From Arcicella sp040387735 (GTDB lineage Bacteria; Bacteroidota; Bacteroidia; Cytophagales; Spirosomataceae): a DNA stretch of 64,000 nt. The translations under genes were made by a program, and so were the position numbers. Within the stretch, counting starts at the first letter, position 1, and every line of letters begins with the position of its first letter. Shown in pieces: positions 1 to 9,041 of this stretch. The notes under the pieces were generated by a model. That model searched no databases. It worked only from the letters and a program-made list of their open reading frames with translations, and was not told where the DNA came from. Location: positions 1 through 64,000 of the forward strand of contig JAZKDE010000016.1 in NCBI GenBank assembly GCA_040387735.1. The letters are read 5' to 3'.

Positions 1-1854
1 ATCCGTACTCCATACATTTATTTTACCTTTTAATACCTCAACCAACTCTTTAACTAAAGCCAAGCCGATTCCTGTTCCATCAAACTTACGATTCATATTT
101 TCATCAATTTGATAAAATCGGTCGAAGATATTTCCAATCTTATCTTTAGGAATACCGATTCCTTCATCTTTAACTTTTATTCTGACGACACTACTTTTGT
201 GCAAATACTCCATTTCAATCAGCACTTTTTTACCACTTTCAGTAAATTTAAAGGCATTTGAGAGGAGATTATTGACAATTTTTTCCACTTTATCCGTATC
301 AATGTAGCCCCTAACCTCCTCAATACCTTGAGTAACTTCGAACTTAATATTTTTACTTTCTGCCAAAGAAGCAAATGAACTCGCCAATCGTCTAAAAAAT
401 GAGGTTAATTCCATTTCCCTAATCTCAGGCTTCAATTGCCCCGCCTCTAATTTCGAAATATCTAATAATTGGTTGATGAGTTCAAGTAGTCGATTAGCAT
501 TTCGATGAATAATCTCCAAAACCTCATCTTTCGGATTCTTCTTACGTAAATCTTCCACGGGAGCTAAAATCAAGGTAAGCGGTGTTCTAAATTCGTGGGA
601 GATGTTAGTAAAGAAGTTATTTTTCGCCAAATCTAAGGTCTGTAACTTAAATGATTGTTCTTTATTAAACAATAATTCATTGTTCGTCTCAATTCTATTT
701 TTTTCGTATTTTCTGATAATTCTTCCCAAAAATAAGCCGAATAATATAATCTCAGTAACAAACAAAAATAAAGAGAAAAGTCCGCTACCAGGAAAGTCTT
801 GCATTCCCAACAACCGTGCGGGGATGTATACATTACTACAAATTCCCAGTAAAAATGGAGTAGAATAAAACCACTCGATTTTATACTTTTTTACAATAGA
901 AATGATGTGTAGGATTACTACAAAAAAAACAGTAAAAACAAATAATATCGTAGCCGCTTTTAGCCAATACCATTTATAAAAAATGATAATATTCACGCAG
1001 ATAAAAATGGTGAGATAGGGAATAATTTTTAAAATTATTATTAAAAATTTAGGCAAGCGATTAACTTCTAAAAATGAATATAGTATTATTGAAAACCAAA
1101 TTGGCATGGTATAATAAACCTGCTGATTGATGTGCATCGCAAGAGTTGGATTGGAAGTAAAAGTAGAACCTAAAATCCCCAATAAACCCCAATAAGCCAT
1201 GGTTCGAGCAACCGTTAATCCAGAATACTGCCGAAAAGTTCGGTCTCTAACTACAAAAAATGCTATCAATACTACATAGATAATTCTTAGAATAAAAAGC
1301 CCATTCATGAATCCTTCTGTTCTAAATTTACTGAGATTATACTCATGAAGTTGGGCCGTAGAATGAACCTCAAACGAAGCTTGATGCCCTCTTTGACTCT
1401 GAACTTTCACGTAGAAGACATGTTCTTTATTGTCAAATGTTTTGAAAGGAATCGTTACAGTATTTTCGGCAAATTTATTTTTGGGTTTGTAAACTAAACA
1501 GCCTTCTTTAATGACTCTAAATGTTCCGTTGGGTTGAGGAATGTAAAAATACAGGTTTTCAACCATGGCATTATCCCACAAAAGAATCCAATCTTTTTGA
1601 AACTTTGATTGATTTTCAAGTTTAAATTTCACCCAAAAAGTACTATTTGAAAATGGGAAGAAATACATTCTTTTAGGATACGTTACGAAATTTTTTGACC
1701 TAATTTCTGGAAAAGTCAAGGCTCCCGTTGTATCTTCAAAAATGGCCGTTTGCCGGCAAATATTAGGCGATTTAAAATCATCGTTCAGAACAATTTTCTG
1801 ACTAAACGAAGAGAAGGACAAAATAAAAACTAACGTTAAGTGAATAAACTTCAT
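1..1854 (-). CDS. 7TMR-DISM sensor histidine kinase (3' end outside window)
   Basis: My own minus-strand translation reads open from an ATG at 1854 to the window edge, so the C-terminus is missing. A signal peptide is followed by a beta-rich periplasmic domain of the 7TMR-DISM type, then about seven hydrophobic segments (roughly residues 175-390). A short linker leads to a HisKA domain with the H-box NISHEFRTPL and a HATPase domain, whose N box (NNLLSNAFKF), G1 box (DEGIGIP) and G2 box (DGTGIGLALV) are readable before the edge. It is a membrane sensor kinase that autophosphorylates on the H-box histidine. The ligand of DISM domains is often carbohydrate, but nothing here identifies it. A receiver or AraC domain could follow beyond the edge. 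It lies next to a polysaccharide-utilisation locus, yet a regulatory link is only a guess. Confidence 0.9.
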   Translation of the reverse strand, partial: MKFIHLTLVFILSFSSFSQKIVLNDDFKSPNICRQTAIFEDTTGALTFPEIRSKNFVTYPKRMYFFPFSNSTFWVKFKLENQSKFQKDWILLWDNAMVENLYFYIPQPNGTFRVIKEGCLVYKPKNKFAENTVTIPFKTFDNKEHVFYVKVQSQRGHQASFEVHSTAQLHEYNLSKFRTEGFMNGLFILRIIYVVLIAFFVVRDRTFRQYSGLTVARTMAYWGLLGILGSTFTSNPTLAMHINQQVYYTMPIWFSIILYSFLEVNRLPKFLIIILKIIPYLTIFICVNIIIFYKWYWLKAATILFVFTVFFVVILHIISIVKKYKIEWFYSTPFLLGICSNVYIPARLLGMQDFPGSGLFSLFLFVTEIILFGLFLGRIIRKYEKNRIETNNELLFNKEQSFKLQTLDLAKNNFFTNISHEFRTPLTLILAPVEDLRKKNPKDEVLEIIHRNANRLLELINQLLDISKLEAGQLKPEIREMELTSFFRRLASSFASLAESKNIKFEVTQGIEEVRGYIDTDKVEKIVNNLLSNAFKFTESGKKVLIEMEYLHKSSVVRIKVKDEGIGIPKDKIGNIFDRFYQIDENMNRKFDGTGIGLALVKELVEVLKGKINVWSTD

Positions 1855-2167
1855 AATTTTCTAAAAGCACTATTTATTAAGGAGTAATTAATAAACATTA
1901 CAGCGAATTCTGGGCTGTATCTTATTACAGTTCATCTCTATGCTTAAGAAAATCATCGAAGTAAATTGAAGGCCGAGTAGTATTTTGGGCAAACCTAATT
2001 GGCACACAAGGGTGTATCATCTATAATCGAAGAAATATTTTCGTGCGTTGAGTGAGCTAAATAAATAACTTTACATATTTAGCATTTTTTCAACGATTTT
2101 CCAACGAATTCTGACAGAATTCATCGCATAACAGTTTAAAAGGTACATATAATTTGAATACCAAAAC
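1855..2167. other. Intergenic region upstream of the sensor kinase
   Basis: This stretch of about 310 bases holds no reading frame I can support. On the minus strand TAGGTTTG (1997-1990) fits the Bacteroidota -7 consensus TAnnTTTG and could drive the kinase gene, but I see no -33 TTTG at the usual distance. A short GAATTCTGACAGAATTC palindrome lies near 2105-2121. Nothing else stands out. Confidence 0.4.
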
Positions 2168-4471
2168 TTATTCCACATAAAATTCATCAACCAATAACCA
2201 CGCTTTTGCACCTGCTCCGTATTCGCCCGCAGGAATGATGCCTTTATTTTCGGCTTGTATTTTTACAAAACGAGCCTTTTTAGCTTGAATTTTCGCCCGA
2301 ATTTCATTAATGCCATTCGCCGGGAAATTACTGGTTTGATAAACTTCTTGATAATTAATGCCGTCTTCCGACAATGAAAAAGTTATTATATTTGGCTCCC
2401 ACATTCTTTGCCAATGGTATTTCAAGATATTTAATCCCAACTTAGAAACCGTTTGAATACTTTCTAAATCAATGACTGCTTCCAAATTTTCACCGCTAAA
2501 ACCAACCCATTGCGTATTGTTGTAACGGTTATTTCCTGTTAATCCGTTGACCAAGACGAAAGGTGTTGCAGGATTATAACTTGCTTTGGGTTGATTGGTC
2601 AAAGTCACCTTTTTTGCAATTGCTTTATGATAGGTAAATGCTTGCTCAAATACCTTTCTGTAAGGTTTTTTATCGACAAATATTTGGGCTTTTAAAATGG
2701 CACTTTTCGAGATAATGAGCTGATTTTCAAATGCTTTATCATTCGCCGTTGGTGCTTTTCCGTCTAAAGTATAATAAATGTTAGCATTTGGCAAAGTCGT
2801 TGCTAAATGAACAATACTTTCCCCAGATTTTTCTATTGAAAAATTATACGTAATTTCCTCAAATTGGTCAAAGAAATTCACTTTCTTGTCTTTTAAAATA
2901 CTTCTGTGCTGACGTAATCTGATTAAAAAATCATTATAATTTCGCAGTTCTTTGGGCGACCAAGCAATTTCCGCTAAAGCAATTGCTCTCGGAAAAACCA
3001 TGTATTCAACCTGCTGAGACATGGGCATATATTCCGTCCAAACATTAGCTTGAATTCCTTTGATATATTGCTCATCTTGAGGTAATAATTCCGATGAATA
3101 AGGCTCGTAATTATATACTTTTGAGAGTGGCGTAAAATTTGCCGCTGCCGTTGGTTCATCGCCTCGAAGTGATTGATAATAATCTAAGTACAGATGACTT
3201 TCGGGCGACATAATTACATCGTGTTTTTGTTTGGCTGCCGCAATGCCACCTGCTTCGCCTCGCCAACTCATCACGGTTGCTTTTGGACTTAATCCGCCTT
3301 CCAAAATCTCATCCCAACCAATAATTTCACGATTTTTACTGTTTAAATATTTCTCCATTTTTTGGATAAAATAACTTTGTAATTCGTGTTCATCGGCTAA
3401 ATTTTCCTCTTTCATGCGTTTTTGGCATTTTGGACAAACTTTCCAACGAGTTTTGGGACATTCATCACCTCCTATATGGATGTATTTGGAAGGAAAAAGG
3501 GGTAATATTTCATCCAAAACATTTTGCAAAAAGACAAAGGTGCTATCGTTTCCTGCACAAAAAACATCATCAAAAACACCCCAAAAGGTAGCTGTTTTGT
3601 ATTTGCTTCCTACGCAACCCAGTTCTGGATACGCCGTTAATGCCGCCAAAGCGTGTCCTGGCATTTCTATTTCTGGAATGATGGTTACGTACTTTTTTGA
3701 CGCATATTTTACCAACTCTTTTACTTCTTCTTGGGTGTAAAATCCACCGTATTTTTTTCCGTCAAAACGATGAGGAGAATCTTTTTTATGTCCAATAATG
3801 GTTTCACCTCGGTAAGCTGAAATACTTTGTAATCGGGGATATTTTTTGATTTCAATTCGCCAACCTTGGTCGTCGGTGAGGTGCCAATGAAAGGTATTGA
3901 TTTTATAAAATGCAAGCAAGTCAATGTATTTTTTGAGGAATGAAATCGGGAATAAATTTCGACCAACATCTAAATGCAAACCACGATAGGAGAATCTTGG
4001 ATAATCATTAATCCGACAACCTGCCAATTGAAAATTATTATTTCGAGCTTGATAAACGAGTTGAATCAATGATTGAAGACCGTAAAAAACGCCAGCTTCA
4101 TCATGCCCAGCTATTTCAATTGACTTTTTATTAATCGTTAACTGATAGCCTTCTTGCTGTAAAACCTTCGTAGAATCAACTTTCAAAACGATGTGATTTT
4201 GTAAAGTATTACTTGAAATTGAGAAGGAATATTGGGTTAATGAATGAAGGGCTTCTTGCAATAATTGAGCATTTCTATTTAAGGAACCCGAAGGTTTAAG
4301 AATTGCAGTCGAAGAATTTAGCGTAAATTTACCCTGATTTGGAACAATAGATACAGGTTTTGGAATGACATTAAAAGGCTGTTGTTCAGTATTTTGTGCC
4401 GAAATAGAGATTGAAGAACACGATAACAACAACGAAATTATACCACAAATTAGTCTTGCTTTTTTTGACAT
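2168..4471 (-). CDS. GH20 beta-N-acetylhexosaminidase with C-terminal F5/8 (CBM32-like) domain
   Basis: This enzyme removes terminal beta-linked GlcNAc or GalNAc from glycans outside the cytoplasm. I start at the ATG at 4471, which gives a signal sequence with a possible lipobox (LLSC, Cys17). An in-frame upstream ATG would add 40 non-signal residues encoded partly by an intergenic palindrome. In order I see a GH20b-like N-terminal domain (about 30-155), the catalytic barrel (about 160-520) with the HIGGDE motif carrying the D336-E337 pair, a chitobiase/Hex C-terminal module near 570-630 and a discoidin-like domain at the end. The length is that of large Bacteroidota GH20 enzymes. It is the most distal gene of the minus-strand polysaccharide-utilisation locus. 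Product class is secure; the exact substrate is not. Confidence 0.93.
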   Translation of the reverse strand: MSKKARLICGIISLLLSCSSISISAQNTEQQPFNVIPKPVSIVPNQGKFTLNSSTAILKPSGSLNRNAQLLQEALHSLTQYSFSISSNTLQNHIVLKVDSTKVLQQEGYQLTINKKSIEIAGHDEAGVFYGLQSLIQLVYQARNNNFQLAGCRINDYPRFSYRGLHLDVGRNLFPISFLKKYIDLLAFYKINTFHWHLTDDQGWRIEIKKYPRLQSISAYRGETIIGHKKDSPHRFDGKKYGGFYTQEEVKELVKYASKKYVTIIPEIEMPGHALAALTAYPELGCVGSKYKTATFWGVFDDVFCAGNDSTFVFLQNVLDEILPLFPSKYIHIGGDECPKTRWKVCPKCQKRMKEENLADEHELQSYFIQKMEKYLNSKNREIIGWDEILEGGLSPKATVMSWRGEAGGIAAAKQKHDVIMSPESHLYLDYYQSLRGDEPTAAANFTPLSKVYNYEPYSSELLPQDEQYIKGIQANVWTEYMPMSQQVEYMVFPRAIALAEIAWSPKELRNYNDFLIRLRQHRSILKDKKVNFFDQFEEITYNFSIEKSGESIVHLATTLPNANIYYTLDGKAPTANDKAFENQLIISKSAILKAQIFVDKKPYRKVFEQAFTYHKAIAKKVTLTNQPKASYNPATPFVLVNGLTGNNRYNNTQWVGFSGENLEAVIDLESIQTVSKLGLNILKYHWQRMWEPNIITFSLSEDGINYQEVYQTSNFPANGINEIRAKIQAKKARFVKIQAENKGIIPAGEYGAGAKAWLLVDEFYVE

Positions 4472-4499
4472 GGGAAGGGAATTAAAAATCATAAACTGA

Positions 4500-4555
4500 C
4501 GGCTCGAAACACCATCGGTGGATTGAAACCCACCGATGCAAGATGCTCCGAGCCG
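4500..4555. repeat. Nested intergenic palindrome
   Basis: Inner arms CATCGGTGG (4513-4521) and CCACCGATG (4530-4538) sit inside outer arms CGGCTCG (4500-4506) and CGAGCCG (4549-4555). It lies just upstream of the GH20 start and downstream of the M19 gene. It belongs to the window-wide set of variable palindromes. A role as transcript processing or stability hairpin is possible. Confidence 0.7.
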
Positions 4556-4581
4556 ACGGCTCTTTTTATTAACATATTTAT

Positions 4582-5652
4582 TTACGCCCAATTTTTCCTT
4601 AAAAACCTCAACCAGTTGCCGTGCATAACGTTTTCAATGTCAGTTGGAGTATAACCTCTTTTTTCGAGAATGGTAGGAATGGTTTGTAAATCGGCGATGG
4701 TATCTAAATCGTAAGGGCTTTGTTCACGCCCAAATGCACCGTCCAAATCTGAACCAATGCCGACGTGAAGAGCGTTTCCTGCCAATTGACAAATATGGTC
4801 GAGATGGTCAACCATGACCGCCAAATTGCAATTCATATCTTCGGGTGTTGATTTGCCTCTTTTCCAATTGGGTACCATCATCCAAGCATCCAACGCTCCG
4901 CCAATTACCGCATCTCTACTGATTAATTCCTTAATTTGTTCATCGCTAAATTGTCGATTATGATTTACTAAACTCCTGCATAAATTGTGACTCGCCCAAA
5001 CTGCTCCATTAAAATGACTCATGGCTTCCCAAAAACTATCATCACACAAATGCGTGGCATCCAAAATGATGTTGAGTCTTTCCATTTCTTTCAATAAATC
5101 TTGCCCAGCTTTGCCCATAAAACCCGTTGCATCCGTTCCCTGAGCGTAACGCCCCGGCCCATAATGTGCAGGACCAATGGCTCGCAAACCATATTGATAG
5201 GCTTTTTCTACATGATTTATTGTTACAAGTGAATCGGCACCTTCCAAACTCAAAATGTAGCCAATCGGTTTATGTTCATTGGACGTTCCGTCGTTCCAAA
5301 ATTGCAAATGCTTTTCCAAGGATTCAAGGTTATTAATTTGAACCATTTCGCCACATTCTTCCATACTTTTATACCAAGCAACTTGCCCTTGCGTTTGAGC
5401 CCACGCCTGTTCGGGCGATGCCCATCCAGGTAAAGTGCTGTCGGGTTTTACGAAACGAGCAATTTGCGTGGCAACGACCAAGCCAATATTTCCTGCTCGC
5501 AAGGCTGGAAAAGTAACCGTTCCTTTGGCACGGTCGGGTTTATCGGTCATGCCTTTTTCTCGCTCCCGAATTTCCGAAACCGATAATCTTAAATCACGAT
5601 TCCATTCCATCGCATTCATGCTAAGGTCAAGATGTGCGTCTATTGTAAACAT
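4582..5652 (-). CDS. Peptidase M19 family (membrane dipeptidase-like)
   Basis: M19 enzymes are binuclear zinc hydrolases that cleave dipeptides, often with a D-residue, and some are D-aminoacylases. The N-terminus has the metal ligand motif DAHLD. Further expected blocks are present: SLEGAD near residue 140, IGPAHYG with downstream DATHLCD, WASHN around 225 and GIGSDLDGAFG near 310. At 356 residues it is of normal family length. No signal peptide is evident, so it is probably cytoplasmic. It is followed by the GH20 gene and preceded by the PLP enzyme and RidA genes, all on the minus strand. Together these suggest processing of a peptide or amino acid attached to the glycan substrate. The substrate itself cannot be read from sequence. 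Confidence 0.88.
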   Translation of the reverse strand: MFTIDAHLDLSMNAMEWNRDLRLSVSEIREREKGMTDKPDRAKGTVTFPALRAGNIGLVVATQIARFVKPDSTLPGWASPEQAWAQTQGQVAWYKSMEECGEMVQINNLESLEKHLQFWNDGTSNEHKPIGYILSLEGADSLVTINHVEKAYQYGLRAIGPAHYGPGRYAQGTDATGFMGKAGQDLLKEMERLNIILDATHLCDDSFWEAMSHFNGAVWASHNLCRSLVNHNRQFSDEQIKELISRDAVIGGALDAWMMVPNWKRGKSTPEDMNCNLAVMVDHLDHICQLAGNALHVGIGSDLDGAFGREQSPYDLDTIADLQTIPTILEKRGYTPTDIENVMHGNWLRFLRKNWA

Positions 5653-5657
5653 AAAAG

Positions 5658-5714
5658 TAGGGCGGGTTTCTAACCCGTCAAATAAATGTAACGGGTTAAA
5701 AACCCGTTGTACTA
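5658..5714. repeat. Double palindrome between the PLP-enzyme and M19 genes
   Basis: Two short hairpins, GGCGGGTTTCTAACCCGTC (5661-5679) and ACGGGTTAAAAACCCGT (5691-5707), are also related to each other, so the whole segment is one long imperfect inverted repeat. It fills almost all of the 62-base gap between the two genes, with no promoter-like sequence. The core GGGTTNNNAACCC recurs in another palindrome of this window. Confidence 0.75.
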
Positions 5715-6833
5715 TTAAATACTAATCTTTCTATCTCGGGCAATAATTTTCCATTCTTCGCCCTTAAGATCCTCATCTTCAACGATATAAGCCCGTTCGT
5801 ACAAAGCACACGTTGGACAAATATGAATCGGTAATCCATAGAAAATATCGCCAATTTTGTAGTCATGATTTTCGGGAACACCCAAGACTAAATGCTCCTC
5901 ACTTTGTCCAATAAACGTTACTGTTGGGGCATTCAAGAAAAAAACTCTTCTATCCAATGGGTTTTCAGCGGCAATTGATTTGTGTCCCAAATCCAGACAA
6001 ATTTTATCTTTATCAGGCAAAGAAATCACCCGACTAATCACCAAAGCTGCCGTTTCAAAATCTTGTTCTTGGAATAAATTTTGATAACCTTTATCCCAAA
6101 ATACAAAGGTTCCTGGGCTACATTCTACTGTTTTTCTTTGGACATGAATCGGGAAAGTAGGCGTTCCTCCAGCCACGATGTTGAGATTTGGAAAGCCTTT
6201 TTCTACTAATTTTTCCACTAAATTTTCAACGGATGGAAAATAATCATCACATTTCTGCTTCCGTATTTCAATGTCAGCATCGTGAATATGTCCATCGTAA
6301 CCATGTAAACCTTCTACTGATAAAGCAGGCAATTTTTGCAATTCAATAAATAAATCAAGTGCTTTTTCGGGCAAAATTCCCGTGCGATTCATGCCAACAT
6401 TTAGGTCAATGTAAAGCGAAAGTGTCAGGTTATTTTCCAACGCCATTTTTGACATTTCTACCGCAACTGAAAGAGAATCAACCAAACACGAAAAATGTGT
6501 TTCGGGAAATTGTTGAATAATTTCAATCAATCGCAACAATTTTACACCCACAGGTTGATACGCCAATAGCACGTCTTTTACGCCACAAGTCGCCAATAAT
6601 TCCGTTTCGGCAATGGTTGCACATTTGAATTTTTGGATACCTGCTGCTTGCAAAAGTTTGGTAACTTCCTTTGTTTTGTGGGTTTTAATGTGCGGTCGCA
6701 AACGGCTAACCTCATCAATTGAAGCTACTAATTTTTCAATATTTCGCTTGACCCTACTTTGATAAATTACCAAAGCGGGCGTATCAAGCGTGTTTATATT
6801 TTTTATGTTGTACCAAGTAGTTTTATTACTCAT
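5715..6833 (-). CDS. D-threonine aldolase / D-serine dehydratase-like PLP enzyme
   Basis: This fold-type III PLP enzyme belongs to the alanine racemase N-terminal / D-threonine aldolase family. Members cleave D-beta-hydroxy amino acids or dehydrate D-serine. The N-terminal LDTPALVI leads to a barrel with RPHIKTHKT (the lysine that binds PLP, near residue 55) and GLHGYDGHIHD; HICPTCALYE near the C-terminus offers the His and Cys that bind the second metal in D-serine dehydratases. I choose the ATG at 6833; a farther upstream ATG at 6875 would overlap the ridA-like gene. The neighbouring RidA homologue suits a PLP dehydratase, because RidA hydrolyses the reactive enamine such enzymes release. 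Family assignment is firm; D-Thr versus D-Ser specificity is open. Confidence 0.88.
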   Translation of the reverse strand: MSNKTTWYNIKNINTLDTPALVIYQSRVKRNIEKLVASIDEVSRLRPHIKTHKTKEVTKLLQAAGIQKFKCATIAETELLATCGVKDVLLAYQPVGVKLLRLIEIIQQFPETHFSCLVDSLSVAVEMSKMALENNLTLSLYIDLNVGMNRTGILPEKALDLFIELQKLPALSVEGLHGYDGHIHDADIEIRKQKCDDYFPSVENLVEKLVEKGFPNLNIVAGGTPTFPIHVQRKTVECSPGTFVFWDKGYQNLFQEQDFETAALVISRVISLPDKDKICLDLGHKSIAAENPLDRRVFFLNAPTVTFIGQSEEHLVLGVPENHDYKIGDIFYGLPIHICPTCALYERAYIVEDEDLKGEEWKIIARDRKISI

Positions 6834-6843
6834 AGCGTATGGC

Positions 6844-7329
6844 TTAGTCTTCGTGAAGTTCAAATAAAGCCTCAATTTCTACGGGAATATTATCGGGAAG
6901 CGTTCCCATGCCAACAGCACTTCTTACACCGATGCCGTTTTCTGTACCCCAAACTTGGGCGAAAAGTTCGCTACAACCATTAATTACGTAAGGATGGCGT
7001 TCAAATTCAGAAACACAGTTGACCATGCCCAAAATTTTGATTACCCTTTTTACTCGGTCTAAACTTCCTAAATGCGTTTTAATGGTTGAAAGCATGGTTA
7101 AACCCACTTGACGAGCCGCCAATTTACCTGCTTCGATGTCTAAATCTTTACCAATTCTGCCAATAATCAAACTTTTATCGTCATTTACAGGCCCATGACC
7201 TGACAAATACAGATATTTTCCGTCAATCAAATAAGGTTTGTAAACCCCCAAAGGAAGCGGTGCAGGTGGTAAAGAAAGTCCCAGTATTTCAAAAGAAGTT
7301 TCGGGTGAGAGGAGTTCAATTGTATTCAT
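6844..7329 (-). CDS. RidA/YjgF family enamine-imine deaminase
   Basis: The protein of 161 residues has the RidA fold signature: GKYLYLSGHGPVND near residue 40, a central AARQVGLTMLSTIK helix, and the C-terminal RSAVGMGTLPDNIPVEIEALFEL, whose Arg corresponds to the RidA substrate-binding arginine. RidA proteins hydrolyse reactive 2-aminoacrylate-type intermediates released by PLP-dependent dehydratases. It lies ten bases upstream of the PLP enzyme gene on the same strand, which supports joint expression and a shared pathway. It is a cytosolic protein, probably trimeric as in the family. It is longer than E. coli RidA (128 residues) and belongs to the longer subgroup. Confidence 0.9.
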   Translation of the reverse strand: MNTIELLSPETSFEILGLSLPPAPLPLGVYKPYLIDGKYLYLSGHGPVNDDKSLIIGRIGKDLDIEAGKLAARQVGLTMLSTIKTHLGSLDRVKRVIKILGMVNCVSEFERHPYVINGCSELFAQVWGTENGIGVRSAVGMGTLPDNIPVEIEALFELHED

Positions 7330-7473
7330 AATTTATATTGATTTTGTTTCAAATGATTTGTTGATGAAGGTAATTTTTATTTGCCATCCACCTTATTTGC
7401 AAGGTGAAAAAAAGCGGTATAAATGCTGTCCCTATTAATCCTGACCTTGTTTCGTAATGATAATTTCTTCTAT

Positions 7474-8835
7474 TTATTTCGCTCCATCTATTAAACTTTG
7501 ACTGGCTTTTGGAGCGTTTAGTTTTCTGAATTTTGCGTTTTCAATTTTTAACACCACCGCATTTTTCCACTGATTATTTGTGTAAAAACGTTGTCCATTT
7601 ACGGCACTTATTACCAAGCCAATATTAGTTGGAGCGGTGTAAATTTTGGCATCGAAGTCTTTTTTATATTCGACCAATTCACTTTTATAACCCAAAACAC
7701 TCACTTTCGTATTGGTATTTCCTTCGATATGGGTCAGTACCAAATTCTTGCGTGTTCCGTACTTCCAATCTTCAAAACTACTTCTTTGCACGATGGCATA
7801 AATGTACCTTTCATCGTTAGACTGCGTGTACCAAATATTCTCCTCACGTACTACAGAAAGCGGTTTTACTTCGTGAATGGCTTCGGCATTGGCAAAATTC
7901 CAAAGGGCGATTTCTTGTAAAAGTGCCTGTTGTTCAATCTGCAATTCTCCGTCTTGTTTAGGTCCAACATTCAACAAAAAATTGCCTCCTTTTGCCCGAA
8001 TTTCAATTAACATATTGATAATTTCAGTACCCGATTTTTGAGGGTCGTTGGTTGGTTTATATTGCCAATCCGTTCCCATAGTGTAGCACGCTTCCCACGG
8101 ACGAGCCATTGGTTCATCGGGCGTATTTTGCTCGGGAGTGGTCATAATATCACGAGTAATTACCAATTCTGGATTCAAACTCCAAGCGTATTCACGGAGT
8201 CCATCGCCTGGGCCATCAATGAAAAGAATGTCAATTTTCCCGTAATTGGTCAGTAGTTCTTGCAATTGCTTTTTGTCGTAAGCCATCAAACCTTTATTAT
8301 TGGCAGGAAAATGTTCGGGCAATTGCAAACGTCCAATTTGGATATTGTTTTTCTGGAAATAGTTGAAATCTTCGGGCGAAAAATAAATCCCGATGGCAAT
8401 GCCTTCCTTCCGAAAAGCGTCAATAATTTCTTTGGTAATATCCTTTCCGTAGGGCGTATTCATCACATTGAAAGGCGTAGTTTGGGTGTTGAACATACAA
8501 AAACCTGAATGGTGTTTTGTCGTAAAAACCACGTATTTCATGCCCGCCAATTTGGCATTTTTTGCCCATTCGGAAGGCTTAAATTTATTGGGGTCGAAGT
8601 ATTTTGGTAATTCATTGATGTATTTTTCAACGTATTCTGTCGAAGCTCCTGCCAACGAATGACTAATAACTGCCCCCAAAGAAACATCAACATTCCAATG
8701 AATAAACATTCCGAAAGCCAAATCTTGAAACCAGTTTATCCGCTCAGGTTTGTTATTTACCTGTACTTTTTGAGCCTGTATTTGCAGCGAAAGACAGGTA
8801 AAAATAAGGACTATAATTATCTTTTTTGAAAACAT
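7474..8835 (-). CDS. GH29 alpha-L-fucosidase
   Basis: This enzyme removes alpha-linked L-fucose from glycans. A clear Sec signal peptide (residues 1-21, ending QAQ) exports it. The catalytic barrel begins with FGMFIHWN (about 41-48), then TKHHSGFCMF (about 106-115), and the nucleophile aspartate lies in FIDGPGD at about D207. GGNFLLNVGPKQDG near 285 is the typical C-terminal end of the GH29 catalytic domain, followed by a short beta domain. At 453 residues it is a compact GH29 member. It sits between susD and the ridA-like gene in the minus-strand locus. Together with GH20 and GH125 enzymes it points to N-glycan-like substrates. Confidence 0.92.
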   Translation of the reverse strand: MFSKKIIIVLIFTCLSLQIQAQKVQVNNKPERINWFQDLAFGMFIHWNVDVSLGAVISHSLAGASTEYVEKYINELPKYFDPNKFKPSEWAKNAKLAGMKYVVFTTKHHSGFCMFNTQTTPFNVMNTPYGKDITKEIIDAFRKEGIAIGIYFSPEDFNYFQKNNIQIGRLQLPEHFPANNKGLMAYDKKQLQELLTNYGKIDILFIDGPGDGLREYAWSLNPELVITRDIMTTPEQNTPDEPMARPWEACYTMGTDWQYKPTNDPQKSGTEIINMLIEIRAKGGNFLLNVGPKQDGELQIEQQALLQEIALWNFANAEAIHEVKPLSVVREENIWYTQSNDERYIYAIVQRSSFEDWKYGTRKNLVLTHIEGNTNTKVSVLGYKSELVEYKKDFDAKIYTAPTNIGLVISAVNGQRFYTNNQWKNAVVLKIENAKFRKLNAPKASQSLIDGAK

Positions 8836-8942
8836 AAGATTTAGCTAATCGGTTGATTTTAGGCAATTTAAGAAATAACAAAATTAATTGAGCTTTCGAC
8901 TATTAAAAATAAATAGTTCTTCTACAATTTATTTGGAAAGTT

Positions 8943-8975
8943 ACGGTCGTCGTCCTTCAAAAGGACAACGACCGT
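8943..8975. repeat. Intergenic palindrome downstream of susD
   Basis: The arms ACGGTCGTCGTCCTT (8943-8957) and AAGGACAACGACCGT (8961-8975) pair over 15 bases with one G-T wobble and a 3-base loop. It lies between the susD and GH29 genes. No U-tract follows on the minus strand, so it is more likely a transcript-stability or dispersed repeat element than an intrinsic terminator. Confidence 0.75.
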
Positions 8976-9041
8976 GTCCGACAAACAAATCCAGTATAAA
9001 TCATAGAAGAACCAAAATAAATCAATCGTCAAACAGGTTAA

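Noticed and set aside
602..868. Small open frames on both strands near the left edge
   Set aside because: They lie inside the sensor kinase gene, whose long minus-strand frame is well supported.
3414..3740. Open frame of 108 codons on the plus strand inside the GH20 gene
   Set aside because: It lies antisense to a well-supported GH20 catalytic domain, has no recognisable domain and no start context; it is a shadow of the real gene.
4472..4591. A 40-residue N-terminal extension of the GH20 protein
   Set aside because: It would place 40 residues before the signal peptide and is encoded partly by a palindrome; the ATG at 4471 gives a normal signal sequence.
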